Positions 28,129 to 37,743 are shown, counted from the first letter of the stretch. The stretch is DNA of 64,000 nt from Mycobacterium sp. 1164966.3 (GCF_001665395.1 NZ_LZSG01000015.1:1-64000); one strand, 5' to 3'. Notes: a model not told the origin generated them from the sequence alone. Numbers and translations are program-made.

Positions 28129-30408
28129 CTAGGTCAAGGCGGCAGGCTCGACGGGCCGCACGAGGCCCTGCTGATTCACCTCGTAGACGCGCGCCGTCGA
28201 GATGTCGAAGAACATGCCATAGACCTTCAACGTGCCGGCGGCCCTGGCGTCGGCCAAGATCGGGTTGTGGGCCAGCTTTTCCATCTGCACGGTTACGTTC
28301 ACGATGGCCAGCTGGTCGGCCTCGCGCAGGCCGTCGGATTCCGCCCTCACACGCGCCGGATGACCGTCCCGGAACGCGTCGAGACTGTCACGACCGTGTT
28401 CGAGCCACTGACCGACCGCAGTGTGGTCAACGGTGCCACTAAGCCCGGAATGCAGGACCTCCATCGCCCGGCACGACGAATGTCCGCACACCACAACGGA
28501 AGTCACACCGAACTGGTTGAACGCGATGTCGAGCACGGCATCGACCGATCGGTCGTTGGCATCGGTGGGTACCAGGTTGCCGACGTTGCGGACGATATAC
28601 AGGTCCCCGGGCCCACTGGCGGTGATGATGTCGGGCAAGACTCGCGAGTCGGCGCAGGTGAGGAACACCGCACTCGGTGTCGCTGCTTCGGTCAGTTCGG
28701 CAAGTCGCGGGTATAGCTCTCCGCGACCGTTGCGGTGGTAGGCGTCGACGCCGTCGAGAATCGACTGGCCCTCGGCCCCGTGGTCGCCGTGGTGTCCGTT
28801 GCGCGAAACGGCCTCGGCCGGCGGGCGGCGGTAATGCCGCTTGGGCCGGCTGGTGTGTGCGTGGTGCAGCGTCGCCGGTGACGTCTCGACGATGACGACG
28901 GCCCCGCCCGTCGCCTCGTGCGCCAAACGCCAATCGGAAATGGCCTCGGAGACCGCCTCGTCGATGTAGTCGGCGTTGAGCGTGAGCCGCACATGAGACC
29001 CCGGCGGCACCGTGGACAGCACCGTGGTGAGGCGAGGCAGCAGCAGGAAGCTGAGGGTGCCGTCGATGTCGATCCGCCAGTTCTTGGACTCCTTGTCGCC
29101 GTACGGCCGGGCCTCGATGGGCGCCCGTACCAACCGCGTCAACAGCATGAAGATCGCGACGCCGAGTCCAATCGCCACACCCTCGAGCAGGTTCAGGAAT
29201 ATCACGCACCCGATGGTGATGGCGTAGACGGCGAAATTGCCTGTGCGCCAAGCGAGTTTGATGTGAGCAAGCTTGACCAGCTGGATGCCGATGACGATCA
29301 GCAGGCCGGCCAGCGCTGCCTTGGGTATGAGTTCCACCAGATCGGTCAGCAGCGACGCGAACAGCAGGATCCAGATGCCGTGCAGTATCGCCGACGCCCG
29401 GCTGCGAGCACCGGCGGCGACGTTGGTGGAGCTGCGGACGATGACCCCGGTGATCGGCAAGCCACCGAGCAACCCCGACACCATGTTGGCGCTGCCCTGC
29501 CCGATCATCTCCCGGTTGAAGTTCGCGCGCGGGCCGTTGTGCAGCTTGTCGACGGCGACCGCCGACAGCAGCGATTCGACGCTGGCGATCAGGGCAACCG
29601 TGACAACACCCAACGCGACGGCACCGATCTCGTGGATCCATGGCACTCCGCCGGGGGTGGTGGGGGGTAGCTGCGGCAAGCCGATGGCGTGGAAGAAGTT
29701 GCCGGAAAGGTTGATTCGGTCCACACCTTCCAGCCCGGCCGCCTCGGCGACCACGGTGGCGGCGACGATGGCCACCAGGGCGCCGGGAATGAAGCGGACC
29801 TTGGCGGGCAGCTTGGGCCACAGCAGCAGGATGGCGATGACGATTCCGCCGACAATCACTTCGTGCAGCTCGTGGTGCAGGATGCCGCTGGGCAGTGCCT
29901 CGATGTTCTTCCATGCCGAGCTGCGTGACGAGCCGCCCATCAGGACATGGACCTGCTGCAAAACGATGGTGACGCCGATGCCGGCCAGCATGGCGTGCAC
30001 CACGACCGGAGCAACGCCGAGTGCGGCGCGAGCCACCTTCACCACGCCGAACAGGATCTGGATCGCGCCGGCGCACATGGTGATGATGCACGTCATCTGC
30101 CAGCCGAAGTCGCTGATCAGACCGGCGACCACCACAGTCAGGCCGGCGGCCGGGCCACTGACCTGCAGCAGCGAGCCGCCGATGGAACCCGCGACGATGC
30201 CGCCGACCACCGCCGCGATCAGACCCGCCATCAGCGGCGCCCCGGAGGCGATGGCGATCCCCAGCGAAAGGGGCAGCGCCACAAGGAAGACGACGATCGA
30301 CGACGGTATGTCGTGCCGCAGGTTGGGCAGGAAGGCGCCGGACTTGAGCGCACCTACAAACCGGTTGGTATCGGTTTTCCCGGGTTGACTCTGGACGTCG
30401 GTCGTCAT
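28129..30408 (-). CDS. SulP anion/bicarbonate transporter fused to beta-carbonic anhydrase
   Basis: A 759-residue fusion, syntenic with Rv3273 (764 residues). The N-terminal SulP transporter has about ten membrane helices (residues about 25-435). A STAS-like region follows (DGTLSFLLLPRL to VVIVETSPATLHH). After a His-rich linker comes a beta-carbonic anhydrase, with zinc ligands in TCADSRVLPD (Cys, with the Asp-Arg dyad) and VVCGHSSCRAME (His, Cys). The Rv3273 carbonic anhydrase domain is a known active enzyme. The fusion suggests coupled bicarbonate transport and hydration. The ATG at 30408 has AGGAGT upstream. The 207 bases before the CoA-transferase end show no gene. Confidence 0.93.
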   Translation of the reverse strand: MTTDVQSQPGKTDTNRFVGALKSGAFLPNLRHDIPSSIVVFLVALPLSLGIAIASGAPLMAGLIAAVVGGIVAGSIGGSLLQVSGPAAGLTVVVAGLISDFGWQMTCIITMCAGAIQILFGVVKVARAALGVAPVVVHAMLAGIGVTIVLQQVHVLMGGSSRSSAWKNIEALPSGILHHELHEVIVGGIVIAILLLWPKLPAKVRFIPGALVAIVAATVVAEAAGLEGVDRINLSGNFFHAIGLPQLPPTTPGGVPWIHEIGAVALGVVTVALIASVESLLSAVAVDKLHNGPRANFNREMIGQGSANMVSGLLGGLPITGVIVRSSTNVAAGARSRASAILHGIWILLFASLLTDLVELIPKAALAGLLIVIGIQLVKLAHIKLAWRTGNFAVYAITIGCVIFLNLLEGVAIGLGVAIFMLLTRLVRAPIEARPYGDKESKNWRIDIDGTLSFLLLPRLTTVLSTVPPGSHVRLTLNADYIDEAVSEAISDWRLAHEATGGAVVIVETSPATLHHAHTSRPKRHYRRPPAEAVSRNGHHGDHGAEGQSILDGVDAYHRNGRGELYPRLAELTEAATPSAVFLTCADSRVLPDIITASGPGDLYIVRNVGNLVPTDANDRSVDAVLDIAFNQFGVTSVVVCGHSSCRAMEVLHSGLSGTVDHTAVGQWLEHGRDSLDAFRDGHPARVRAESDGLREADQLAIVNVTVQMEKLAHNPILADARAAGTLKVYGMFFDISTARVYEVNQQGLVRPVEPAALT

Positions 30409-30615
30409 TGTTTGACTCCTCGAACCGGTCAGTCAGGTGGCCGGCTGCAGTCAAGAGCGCTCGCCAATAGACGTGAATCGGCCAAATTTGTGGGCAGCAA
30501 ATATGCTGCCCCCTAAAGCATTCTGTAGAAATCCTCGTCGACGACTTTGCAAATGCGGTGAATCAGAAGCGGATTCATCGGCAATTCAAAGAATTCAAAG
30601 AATGCACATTTGCCG

Positions 30616-31812
30616 TTAACGTCCGTCCTTAGCGAGAAATGTGTCGTTGTGCTCGCCGAGCGTCGGCGGGGGATGGGCTGCCACGGCGCTGAAGCTGGAG
30701 TAGCGCGCCGGCGTGCGGATCACCGTGATCGCTCTGTCCCCGTTGCCGACTTGCAGGGCGAGGTCGTTCTCGGCGAACAGCGGGGTATCGACAACCTGCT
30801 TCCAGGTGTAGGGCAGGCAGGCCATGAGTCCGCCTTCGTGGAGCAGCTCGACCCATTCGGCAGCGGTCTTGGCGGCCAGGGCGGTCTCGAGTTCCTCGGT
30901 CAACTCGGGGTAGTTGAGGGCCCGGGCGCGCTGGTCGATGAATCGCTCGTCTTCGAGCAGGTCAGGCCGGCCGATGATCTCGCACAGCTTCGCCCAGTGC
31001 TTGGGCACATATGCGGACAGCACGAGGTAGCCGTCGGCGGCCCGGTAGGCGTCGGACGGCTGGGTGGCGAATCCGACGCCCTTGCGTCGCTTGGTTTTCG
31101 CGGGGTGGTCCGGCTTCGGAGTGTCTGCCGGGCGGTTCAGGTGGATGGTCAGCTGGTTGGCCTGCAGCCCTACCGCCACGTCGTACATCGCGACCCGGAC
31201 GGTGTCGCCCACCCCGTGACGCTCCCGGTTGAGCAGCGCGGCCAGCACCGCCTGGGCCAGGACGTGGCCGCTGGCGTTGTCGACGAGCTGGAAGGGGATG
31301 ATCTGCGGCTTGCCGTCCGGCGTGGGCATCCCCGTGGTCATGCCGGACTCGGCGGCGACCATCAGGTCGACGCCCGGCCTGCTGCTGTGCGGACCGTTGC
31401 CGCCGAAGGCCGACAGCCGGGCGTAGATCAGCTTGGGATTGCGTGACCGCAGGTCGTCGGGACCCAGGCCCATCTTCTCCATGACCCCGGGGCGAAACCC
31501 TTCCAGCACCACGTCAGCGGTGTCGGCCAGCCGCAGCACCTGCTGCTTGGCGTGCTCGTCGGTCAGGTCCAGCGTCACCGACTTCTTGCCCCGGTTGTTG
31601 GGCAGGAAGTACGTGGCCAGCGGCGGGCGCCCGGGCAGGACGGCGGTGATGTGGCGTGCCGCCTCGCCGCCGGGCGCCTCGATCTTGACGACTTCGGCCC
31701 CCAGGTCGGCCAGCACCTGCCCGGCCAGCGGTCCGGCGACGTTCTGGGTGAAATCCAGAACCCGAAACCCGTCAAGCGGCTTGGCGGGGCTGCTGTTTGG
31801 CGAGTTGGTCAC
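30616..31812 (-). CDS. Family III CoA-transferase (CaiB/BaiF)
   Basis: A 398-residue class III CoA-transferase, syntenic with Rv3272. The fold signatures are RVLDFTQNVAGPLAGQVLADLGAEVVKIE (given in part: VLADLGAEVVKIE) and the catalytic aspartate in SSRPGVDLMVAAESG. The C-terminal region has WVELLHEGGLMACLPY. Substrate unknown; the family moves CoA between carboxylic acids. The GTG at 31812 overlaps the stop of the upstream methyltransferase gene as GTGA, so the two are translated together. Confidence 0.9.
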   Translation of the reverse strand: MTNSPNSSPAKPLDGFRVLDFTQNVAGPLAGQVLADLGAEVVKIEAPGGEAARHITAVLPGRPPLATYFLPNNRGKKSVTLDLTDEHAKQQVLRLADTADVVLEGFRPGVMEKMGLGPDDLRSRNPKLIYARLSAFGGNGPHSSRPGVDLMVAAESGMTTGMPTPDGKPQIIPFQLVDNASGHVLAQAVLAALLNRERHGVGDTVRVAMYDVAVGLQANQLTIHLNRPADTPKPDHPAKTKRRKGVGFATQPSDAYRAADGYLVLSAYVPKHWAKLCEIIGRPDLLEDERFIDQRARALNYPELTEELETALAAKTAAEWVELLHEGGLMACLPYTWKQVVDTPLFAENDLALQVGNGDRAITVIRTPARYSSFSAVAAHPPPTLGEHNDTFLAKDGR

Positions 31813-32738
31813 CGGCCGGCCTTTCCCTTGTGCAGTACCGCGGTGCAGTAGTAGTTACGGACGAACGGCGCATCGGGCTCAGCCCCGGCGGGGTGCACCG
31901 GTAATCCGTTGTCGGCCAACAGTTTGTTGAGCGAGGTTCGCTCCGTTTCCCAACCACGGCCGTCCAGGTAGTCGGCGACGTCGTTGCGATCGCCGGGGAA
32001 GCCGAGGTTCTCCATCACGACGTCTAGACCGTGTTCGCGCCACCGCTGACCGGCGGCATTCAACGCCGCCAGATTGGCACCGGAATTGATGAAGATCTCG
32101 GCCACCAGCCGACTGCCGTCGGCACTGAGCGCGGTGACGTTGTCCAGCAACCGGTCCTGGGCATCCGGCGGCAAAAAGCCCAGTAGGCCCTCGGCGGCCC
32201 AGGCGGCGGGCCGCTCGGCGTCGAAGCCGGCCCGGCACAGTGCCGACGGCCAGTCGTGCCGCAGGTCGATGGGGACGGCACGGATGTCCGCTGTTGGCTC
32301 GGCGCCCAGGCCCGCAATGGTCGCAGCCTTGAACTCGATGACTTGGGGCTGATCGATCTCGAACACCGTCGTGCCGGTCGGCCATTTCAGCCGGTGTCCG
32401 CGCGCGTCCAGGCCGGAGGCCAAGATGACCACCTGGCGGATCCCCGACGAGGTCGCTTTGGCGAAGAACGCGTCGATGTAGCGGGTGCGCGCGGCGAGCA
32501 GGTCGGTCATGCGTTGCATGCCCCACGGCGCACCGGGAACGTCGACCACAGCGGAGTCGAGTTCCCCGCGGGCCCACCGGCTGAAGAAGTCGACGCCGAC
32601 CGCGCGCACCAGCGGCTCGGCGAACGGGTCGTCGATCAATCCCGCCCTGGTGGCGCGGGCGCGTCCGGCCGCCACCATGGTGGCGGTGGCTCCCACGCTG
32701 GTCGCGAGGTCCCAGGTGTCGTTGTCGGTGCGTGCCAT
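31809..32738 (-). CDS. Leucine carboxyl methyltransferase-like SAM-dependent methyltransferase
   Basis: A 309-residue member of the large mycobacterial putative SAM methyltransferase family (PF04072; relatives include Rv0725c and Rv3767c). Visible are DTWDLATSVGATATMVAAGR, LIDDPFAEPLVRAVGVDFF, RYIDAFF and the SAM-binding VVILASGLDARGHRL, followed by VFEIDQPQVIEFK. No substrate is known for most members. I use the ATG at 32738 (MARTDNDTW), which matches relatives; a GTG at 32762 would add eight residues. It is absent at this position in H37Rv as I recall and is coupled to the CoA-transferase by a GTGA overlap. Confidence 0.85.
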   Translation of the reverse strand: MARTDNDTWDLATSVGATATMVAAGRARATRAGLIDDPFAEPLVRAVGVDFFSRWARGELDSAVVDVPGAPWGMQRMTDLLAARTRYIDAFFAKATSSGIRQVVILASGLDARGHRLKWPTGTTVFEIDQPQVIEFKAATIAGLGAEPTADIRAVPIDLRHDWPSALCRAGFDAERPAAWAAEGLLGFLPPDAQDRLLDNVTALSADGSRLVAEIFINSGANLAALNAAGQRWREHGLDVVMENLGFPGDRNDVADYLDGRGWETERTSLNKLLADNGLPVHPAGAEPDAPFVRNYYCTAVLHKGKAGR

Positions 32739-32854
32739 CGGCGTCGTTTCTCCATCCGTCACGTCGTACTGGTTAGACAGATTAACGACACGCCCGCCGC
32801 CGACGCTCGCCAGCTTTACAGCGACCCGCCCAGCCTTGCCTTTAGCATCGTGAG

Positions 32855-33550
32855 ATGCGGCCGGTCACTACTTCCGACTCGTTCGGCACTACCGGCGTCG
32901 ACTCCTGCTGCGACGGATCCGCGTCGCAAGTGCCGGACACCCGCGACGCCGGATGGCAGCGCAGCGCACGGTGGGCGCGGCGGCTGGCGTGGGTGAGCCT
33001 GGTGGTGATGCTGTCCGAGGGCGCGATCGGGCTGTGGCAGGGCCTGGCGGTCGGGTCGGTCGCGCTGACCGGGTGGGCCCTGGGCAGCGCGCCAGAGGGG
33101 CTGGCCAGCGCGATGGTGATCTGGCGCTTCAGCGGCTCACGCACTCACTGCGACAAGTCCGAGCGGCGGGCCCAGCGCGGGGTCGCGGTGTCGTTCTGGT
33201 TGACCGCGCCCTACATCGCCGCCGAGTCGATCCACCACTTGGCCGAGGGCAAGCACGCCGAGACCTCGCTGATCGGTATCGGACTGACGGCGTTGGCTCT
33301 GGTCCTGATGCCGACATTGGGCTGGGTCAAGCACCGACTGGGCGCGCGACTGAGTTCCGGGGCGACCAAGGGCGAAGGTACACAGAACTACCTCTGTGCT
33401 GCCCAGGCCGCCGGGGTGCTGATCGGTCTGGCGATCACCGCCACCTGGTCCGGTGCCTGGTGGGTGGACCCGGCGATCGGACTCGTCATCGCGGGAATCG
33501 CGATCTGGTCGGGCATCCGCGCCTGGCGCGGCATGGATTGCGGCTGCTGA
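32855..33550 (+). CDS. CDF-like membrane protein (Rv3271c type)
   Basis: A 231-residue integral membrane protein, syntenic with Rv3271c, with five to six helices (RLAWVSLVVMLSEGAIGLWQ, VALTGWALGSAPEGLASAMV, GVAVSFWLTAPYIAAESIHH, ALVLMPTLGWVKHRL, AGVLIGLAITATWSGAWWV, GLVIAGIAIWSGIRA). The pattern resembles the membrane part of cation diffusion facilitators, without a clear C-terminal cytoplasmic domain. Cys pairs lie at both ends (SCCDG and DCGC). It converges on the metal exporter gene ctpC 23 bases away, which fits a metal-related role, but transport is not proven. Confidence 0.75.
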   Translation: MRPVTTSDSFGTTGVDSCCDGSASQVPDTRDAGWQRSARWARRLAWVSLVVMLSEGAIGLWQGLAVGSVALTGWALGSAPEGLASAMVIWRFSGSRTHCDKSERRAQRGVAVSFWLTAPYIAAESIHHLAEGKHAETSLIGIGLTALALVLMPTLGWVKHRLGARLSSGATKGEGTQNYLCAAQAAGVLIGLAITATWSGAWWVDPAIGLVIAGIAIWSGIRAWRGMDCGC

Positions 33551-33573
33551 AGGATTGTGTCTGCTCGCCAGAC

Positions 33574-35748
33574 TCAGTCCAGGCGGTAGCGGATCAGCCG
33601 GGAGCTGTTGACCACCACCGCCACCGATGAGGCGTTGTGCAGGATCGCCGCGAGCACCGGTGACAGCGCCCCGCCCGCGCCGATCAGCAGTCCCGCGGCG
33701 TTGACCGCGATCGACATCCCGTAGTTCTCCCGGATCACGTCGACCGCCCGCGCGCCCAGGTCCCGCACATCCAGCAGGCGGTGCAAATCGTCGTTGGCCA
33801 GCGCCACGTCGGCCGTCTCGACGGCGACATCGGTGCCGGCCAGGCCCATGGCGATCCCGATGTCGGCGGCCGCCAGCGCAGGGGCGTCGTTGATGCCGTC
33901 GCCGACCATCCCGACGACGTAGCCGTCGTTCTGCAGCTGGCGCACCACCTCGAGCTTGTCCTCGGGCATCACCTCGGCGCGCCATTCGTCGATGCCCAAC
34001 TCCCGCGCGACCACCTCTGCGATCTCCGGGTGGTCCCCGGTGAGCATGACGATCCGGCGAACGCCATTGGCGCGCAACTCCTTCAGGACATCGGTTGCCT
34101 CGGGCCGCACCTCGTCGCGCAGGCTGATCAGGCCCACCAGCTTGCCGTCCACCGCGAGCAGCAGCGGCGTCTCGGCCTGGCGCCGCAGCTTGTCCACCCA
34201 CTCCGACGCCTTCTTGGACACCCGCACCTTTTCCGAACGCAGCAGCCCCGGGCTGCCCAGCAGCAGGGTCCGGCCGTCGGCCCAGGTCCGCATGCCCAGG
34301 CCGACCAGCACCTCGCACTCCTCGTGCGGCGGGATGCTGATGTGGCGTTCCTCGGTCGAGCGGATCACCGCCTCGGCCAGCGGGTGCCGCGAGTGGATCT
34401 CCGAGCTGGCCGCATAGGCCAGCACCTGCTCGGGTTCCCAATCCTTATGCATGGCAACGATATTGGTGACCACCGGCCGGCCAACGGTTAGCGTTCCGGT
34501 CTTGTCGAAGACGATCGCATCGAACCGGCCCGCCTGTTCCAGATGCGATCCGCCCTTGATCAGGATGCCGCGGCGGGCACCGTTGCCGATCGCGGCGCTG
34601 ATCGCGGTCGGAGTGGACAAGCCCACCGCGCAGGGACAGGCGATCAGCAGCATCGTCATCGCGCGCCGGACGTCGCCGGTGATCAGCATGGTGATGGCCG
34701 AGACGATGAACGACGTCGGCACGAACCGTCGGGAGAAGTTCTCGCCGACGGTCTGAATCGGCGCCCGATCATGTTGCGCCTCTTCGACTCTGGTGATGAT
34801 GCGACCGATGGTGGTTTGCTTGCCGACGGCGCGGGCGCGCACCACCAGGCGCCCGCGCTCGACGACGGAACCGGCGTGCACGTGTGTTCCGGCCGTCACC
34901 GACACCGGCAGGTTCTCCCCGGTGATGGCCGACTGGTTGACGATCGCCTCGCCGTCGAGCACCTCGCCGTCGACCGGGATCGCGACGTGGTCGTGCACCA
35001 CTACCTCGTCGCCGATCTGGACGGTATCCATCGGGACTTGTATCTCGGTGCCGTCGGCCAACCGGATCCAGGCGGTGTCCTGGTTGCCGCGCAGCAGCTC
35101 GGAAATGGCTCGCCGGGTCCGCCGCAGGGTCAGGTCCTGCAGGTACTCGCCGATGTTGAGCAGCCACAGCACGGTGAGCGCGACGACGTTCTCGCGCAGG
35201 ATGAGGCTGGCCACGGTGGCTGCCGACACCAGCGCGTCGGTGCCGGCCCTACCTGAGCGCAGCGAGCGCAGTGCGCCACGCAGGAACGGGTAGCCGGTGA
35301 AGATGGTGACCCCGGTGGCGACCAGCCGACCGCTGGGCCCCAGCAGCGGCGGGCGCGCGAACACGTAGCGGCGGACGCCGAGCAAGGCCAGCGCGGCGCC
35401 GCCGATGACCATGCGCAGCACGTCGGCGTTGCGGATCTCCGACGAGTGCGGCGCACGGGCGGGGATGAGCTCCGCGGCGACGTGCGCGGCCCCGCTGATG
35501 GACGCCAGCACCGCAGCGCGGTCGCAACGCGTCGGCGAGTACCAGACGACGACGGACCCGGTGCGCGGGTACGCGTGCACTACGCGGACACCGTTCTCCT
35601 TGGCTACCGCCTCTTCGACCGCCACGGCCCGCCGAGGATCGGAGCGCACCCACGCCACCTGGACCCGCATGCGTCCGGCCGCGTCCGAAATCACTTGCAG
35701 AGCAGGGTCTTCGGGTTCCGTGACCTCTTCGACAAGCGCGAGGGCCAT
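33574..35748 (-). CDS. ctpC: P1-type metal-exporting ATPase CtpC
   Basis: A 724-residue P1B-type ATPase, orthologue of Rv3270 (718 residues). CtpC exports Zn2+ and/or Mn2+ and protects M. tuberculosis against zinc in macrophages. The sequence shows the TGE actuator loop (ITGENLPVS), the membrane CPC metal site (IACPCAVGLSTPTAI), the phosphorylation motif VFDKTGTLTVG, the HP dipeptide in SRHPLAEAV, and MVGDGINDAPALAAADIG. The N-terminal 80 residues form a degenerate metal-binding-like domain without CxxC. The start at 35748 is one base after the end of pacL1. Confidence 0.95.
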   Translation of the reverse strand: MALALVEEVTEPEDPALQVISDAAGRMRVQVAWVRSDPRRAVAVEEAVAKENGVRVVHAYPRTGSVVVWYSPTRCDRAAVLASISGAAHVAAELIPARAPHSSEIRNADVLRMVIGGAALALLGVRRYVFARPPLLGPSGRLVATGVTIFTGYPFLRGALRSLRSGRAGTDALVSAATVASLILRENVVALTVLWLLNIGEYLQDLTLRRTRRAISELLRGNQDTAWIRLADGTEIQVPMDTVQIGDEVVVHDHVAIPVDGEVLDGEAIVNQSAITGENLPVSVTAGTHVHAGSVVERGRLVVRARAVGKQTTIGRIITRVEEAQHDRAPIQTVGENFSRRFVPTSFIVSAITMLITGDVRRAMTMLLIACPCAVGLSTPTAISAAIGNGARRGILIKGGSHLEQAGRFDAIVFDKTGTLTVGRPVVTNIVAMHKDWEPEQVLAYAASSEIHSRHPLAEAVIRSTEERHISIPPHEECEVLVGLGMRTWADGRTLLLGSPGLLRSEKVRVSKKASEWVDKLRRQAETPLLLAVDGKLVGLISLRDEVRPEATDVLKELRANGVRRIVMLTGDHPEIAEVVARELGIDEWRAEVMPEDKLEVVRQLQNDGYVVGMVGDGINDAPALAAADIGIAMGLAGTDVAVETADVALANDDLHRLLDVRDLGARAVDVIRENYGMSIAVNAAGLLIGAGGALSPVLAAILHNASSVAVVVNSSRLIRYRLD

Positions 35749-35749
35749 G

Positions 35750-36031
35750 CTAGTGCTCGTGCTGATGGACGTCGCCGACGGCGGGAGTAGGTGCTTCCTC
35801 GCCGATGCGCTCGCGGGCCTCGGCCATCACATCGGCGATTTTGAGCCGCGCCGATTCGGCGGCTTCCTCGGCTCTGCGGGTCCCGCGCAGCCCTAGCGCT
35901 GCCGCCGATACCGCCGTCTCGTGCAGCGGCGCCTTGGCCAGCCCCTTGCGCAACAGCTCGTAGGCCGTCACCCCGGCCAGCCCGGTGACCACCGTCGATG
36001 CCGCCTTGCCGAAGAGCCCGTACACCGCCAT
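35750..36031 (-). CDS. pacL1: PacL1-type metal-binding chaperone of CtpC (DUF1490)
   Basis: A 93-residue DUF1490 protein, orthologue of Rv3269 (PacL1). One N-terminal membrane helix (AASTVVTGLAGVTAYELL), then a charged amphipathic segment (EEAAESARLKIADVMAEARER). The C-terminal acidic/histidine tail GDVHQHEH corresponds to the zinc-binding tail of PacL1. PacL proteins assemble with and stabilise their cognate P-type ATPases. The gene is just upstream of ctpC, separated by one base, so the pair forms one operon. Confidence 0.9.
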   Translation of the reverse strand: MAVYGLFGKAASTVVTGLAGVTAYELLRKGLAKAPLHETAVSAAALGLRGTRRAEEAAESARLKIADVMAEARERIGEEAPTPAVGDVHQHEH

Positions 36032-36080
36032 CGCTCGAACCTCTCCTTCGTCAGCTGATGTTCGACGACGTTAACATCTT

Positions 36081-36100
36081 CATATTGCGATATCAATATG
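36081..36100. promoter_or_regulatory. AT-rich palindrome upstream of pacL1-ctpC: candidate operator
   Basis: CATATTG (36081-36087), six bases (CGATAT), CAATATG (36094-36100): perfect 7-base arms in an AT-rich patch of otherwise high-GC DNA. It lies 50 bases upstream of the pacL1 start and 200 bases upstream of the divergent PPE start. Size and AT content fit a site for a dimeric metal sensor of the ArsR/SmtB type. The remaining gap from 36032 to 36301 shows no gene. Confidence 0.5.
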
Positions 36101-36301
36101 GGTTGCTAGTCGTGTAGCCGGGACCGTTGCGGGCACGCAGTGCGGAGTCTGTTCACCACGGAGGCCCATGCGCTCGACGGCCGCCTGACCGCATTGGCCG
36201 GCAAAGATTTGTGCGAGATATGTGCTGACCGCGTCGGCGGGCACGATGTGGGCCCGCGATGTACCGTGAGTTTCTTCGGTGCCTCGAGGAGCAACAGAGC
36301 T

Positions 36302-37693
36302 ATGGATTTCGGGAGCTATCCGCCGGAGGTCAACTCGGCCCGTATGTTTGCTGGCCCAGGGGCAGGGCCGTGGTTGGCCGCCGCCGCGGCGTGGGATGCG
36401 CTTGCCGCCGGGCTGCATTCGGCGGCGAGTTCGTACCTGGCGGTGGTATCGGGATTGACCGCTGGTCCCTGGTTGGGGCCGTCGTCGGCGTCGATGAGCT
36501 CTGCGGCCGCGCCGTATGCGGCGTGGTTGCGAGTCACCGCCGCACAGGCCGAAGAAACCGGCGCTCAGGCCAGATCCGCGGCGGCTGCCTATCAAACCGC
36601 ATTTTCGGCGACGGTTCCGCCGCCGATGGTGGCGGCCAACCGCAGTCAGCTGATGACCCTGATCGCGACCAATGTGTTCGGAATAAACACCCAGGCGATC
36701 GCGGCCACCGAAGCGCAGTACGCGGAGATGTGGGCCCAGGACGTGGCGGCGATGTACGGCTACGCAGCCTCGTCAGCCTCGGCGACGGCGCTGACGCCGT
36801 TCAACCCGCCCCCGCAGACCACTAACCCGGAGGGCCTGGCCAACCAAGCCGCCGCCGTCCCTGCCACCGGCATCGCCGGGACCGCGGAGAGCAGGGTCCA
36901 GCAGGCATTCTCCGCGGTGCCCAGCGCCCTGCAGAGCGCGGCCGCGGCGGCCCCGGCGGCCACCCTGACCGAATTGGAGTTGCTGAGCCTGGTGGCCGAT
37001 CTGTCCACCCTTTTCTTCGGCGTATCAGCAGGCATCGCTACCTTTGGTATCGGCGTGCCTGCCAATGTGATCGGGGTAATGGGGTTTGGGGTGACCATCT
37101 ACGGCACCCTGGCGGGTATTCACTCCGACGAGATCCTCAGCGGCTGGGAGGGAGTGGAGCCCTTCCCAAGCACCGAGCCGGCACCGGTGAAGCCGTTCCC
37201 GGCGCCGCTGCTCAACTTGCCGGCGGGCACGCTGCCGCCGCCGAGGGCGTCCGTCGGTCTGGGTGAGGCGAACACCGTCGGGGCGTTATCCGTGCCACCG
37301 GCGTGGACCGTCGCAACCCCGGCGGTGCGCCCCGTCGCGTACACCCTGCCGGCGCTGAGTGAAACCGCCGTCCCCGCGGCGGGAGCCGGCGTGGGCAGCA
37401 CGCTCAGCCAGACGGCGCTGGCGGGCATGGCCGGACAAGCCATAGCCGGAACCGTCGGCCGGCGTGGCGGCAAGGCGGTCAAGCAAACACCTGGGCCGGC
37501 GCGCGCCCGAGCTGCGGCGACCGCCAGTGACAATGCGGCACCGGGCGAAAACGTCGAGGTGCCCAACGACAAGCCTCGGGCCGTGGTGACCGGAGTCGCG
37601 GCCGAGCTGCGTGAATTCACCAAGCTCCGCGACGAGGGGATTTTGAGCGACGAGGAATACACCGAGCAGAAGAACCGCCTGCTGGGTCGCTGA
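36302..37693 (+). CDS. PPE-family protein, SVP subgroup, with C-terminal SHOCT-like segment
   Basis: A 463-residue PPE protein beginning [15 protein letters not shown]. The PPE domain (about 1-178) has the WLG turn ([11 protein letters not shown]) and ends in the region [15 protein letters not shown]. The SVP subgroup motif is [10 protein letters not shown] near residue 330. The last 25 residues, [20 protein letters not shown] followed by NRLLG, fit a SHOCT oligomerisation motif, unusual for a PPE protein. PPE proteins are type VII secretion substrates, normally paired with a PE protein, but no PE gene is adjacent. The start is the ATG with PPE homology and GAGGAGC upstream; the open frame extends 54 codons further without homology. 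Inserted between the Rv3269 and Rv3268 orthologues. Confidence 0.9.
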   Translation: MDFGSYPPEVNSARMFAGPGAGPWLAAAAAWDALAAGLHSAASSYLAVVSGLTAGPWLGPSSASMSSAAAPYAAWLRVTAAQAEETGAQARSAAAAYQTAFSATVPPPMVAANRSQLMTLIATNVFGINTQAIAATEAQYAEMWAQDVAAMYGYAASSASATALTPFNPPPQTTNPEGLANQAAAVPATGIAGTAESRVQQAFSAVPSALQSAAAAAPAATLTELELLSLVADLSTLFFGVSAGIATFGIGVPANVIGVMGFGVTIYGTLAGIHSDEILSGWEGVEPFPSTEPAPVKPFPAPLLNLPAGTLPPPRASVGLGEANTVGALSVPPAWTVATPAVRPVAYTLPALSETAVPAAGAGVGSTLSQTALAGMAGQAIAGTVGRRGGKAVKQTPGPARARAAATASDNAAPGENVEVPNDKPRAVVTGVAAELREFTKLRDEGILSDEEYTEQKNRLLGR

Positions 37694-37743
37694 ACCGTCC
37701 GTCGGGCGAATACGACAGTCATCGAGAAGAGGTATGCGCAGCA

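Noticed and set aside
36140..36301. In-frame extension of the first PPE protein by 54 residues
   Set aside because: The extension has no homology, and the PPE domain begins exactly at the ATG at 36302 with a GAGGAG ribosome site.
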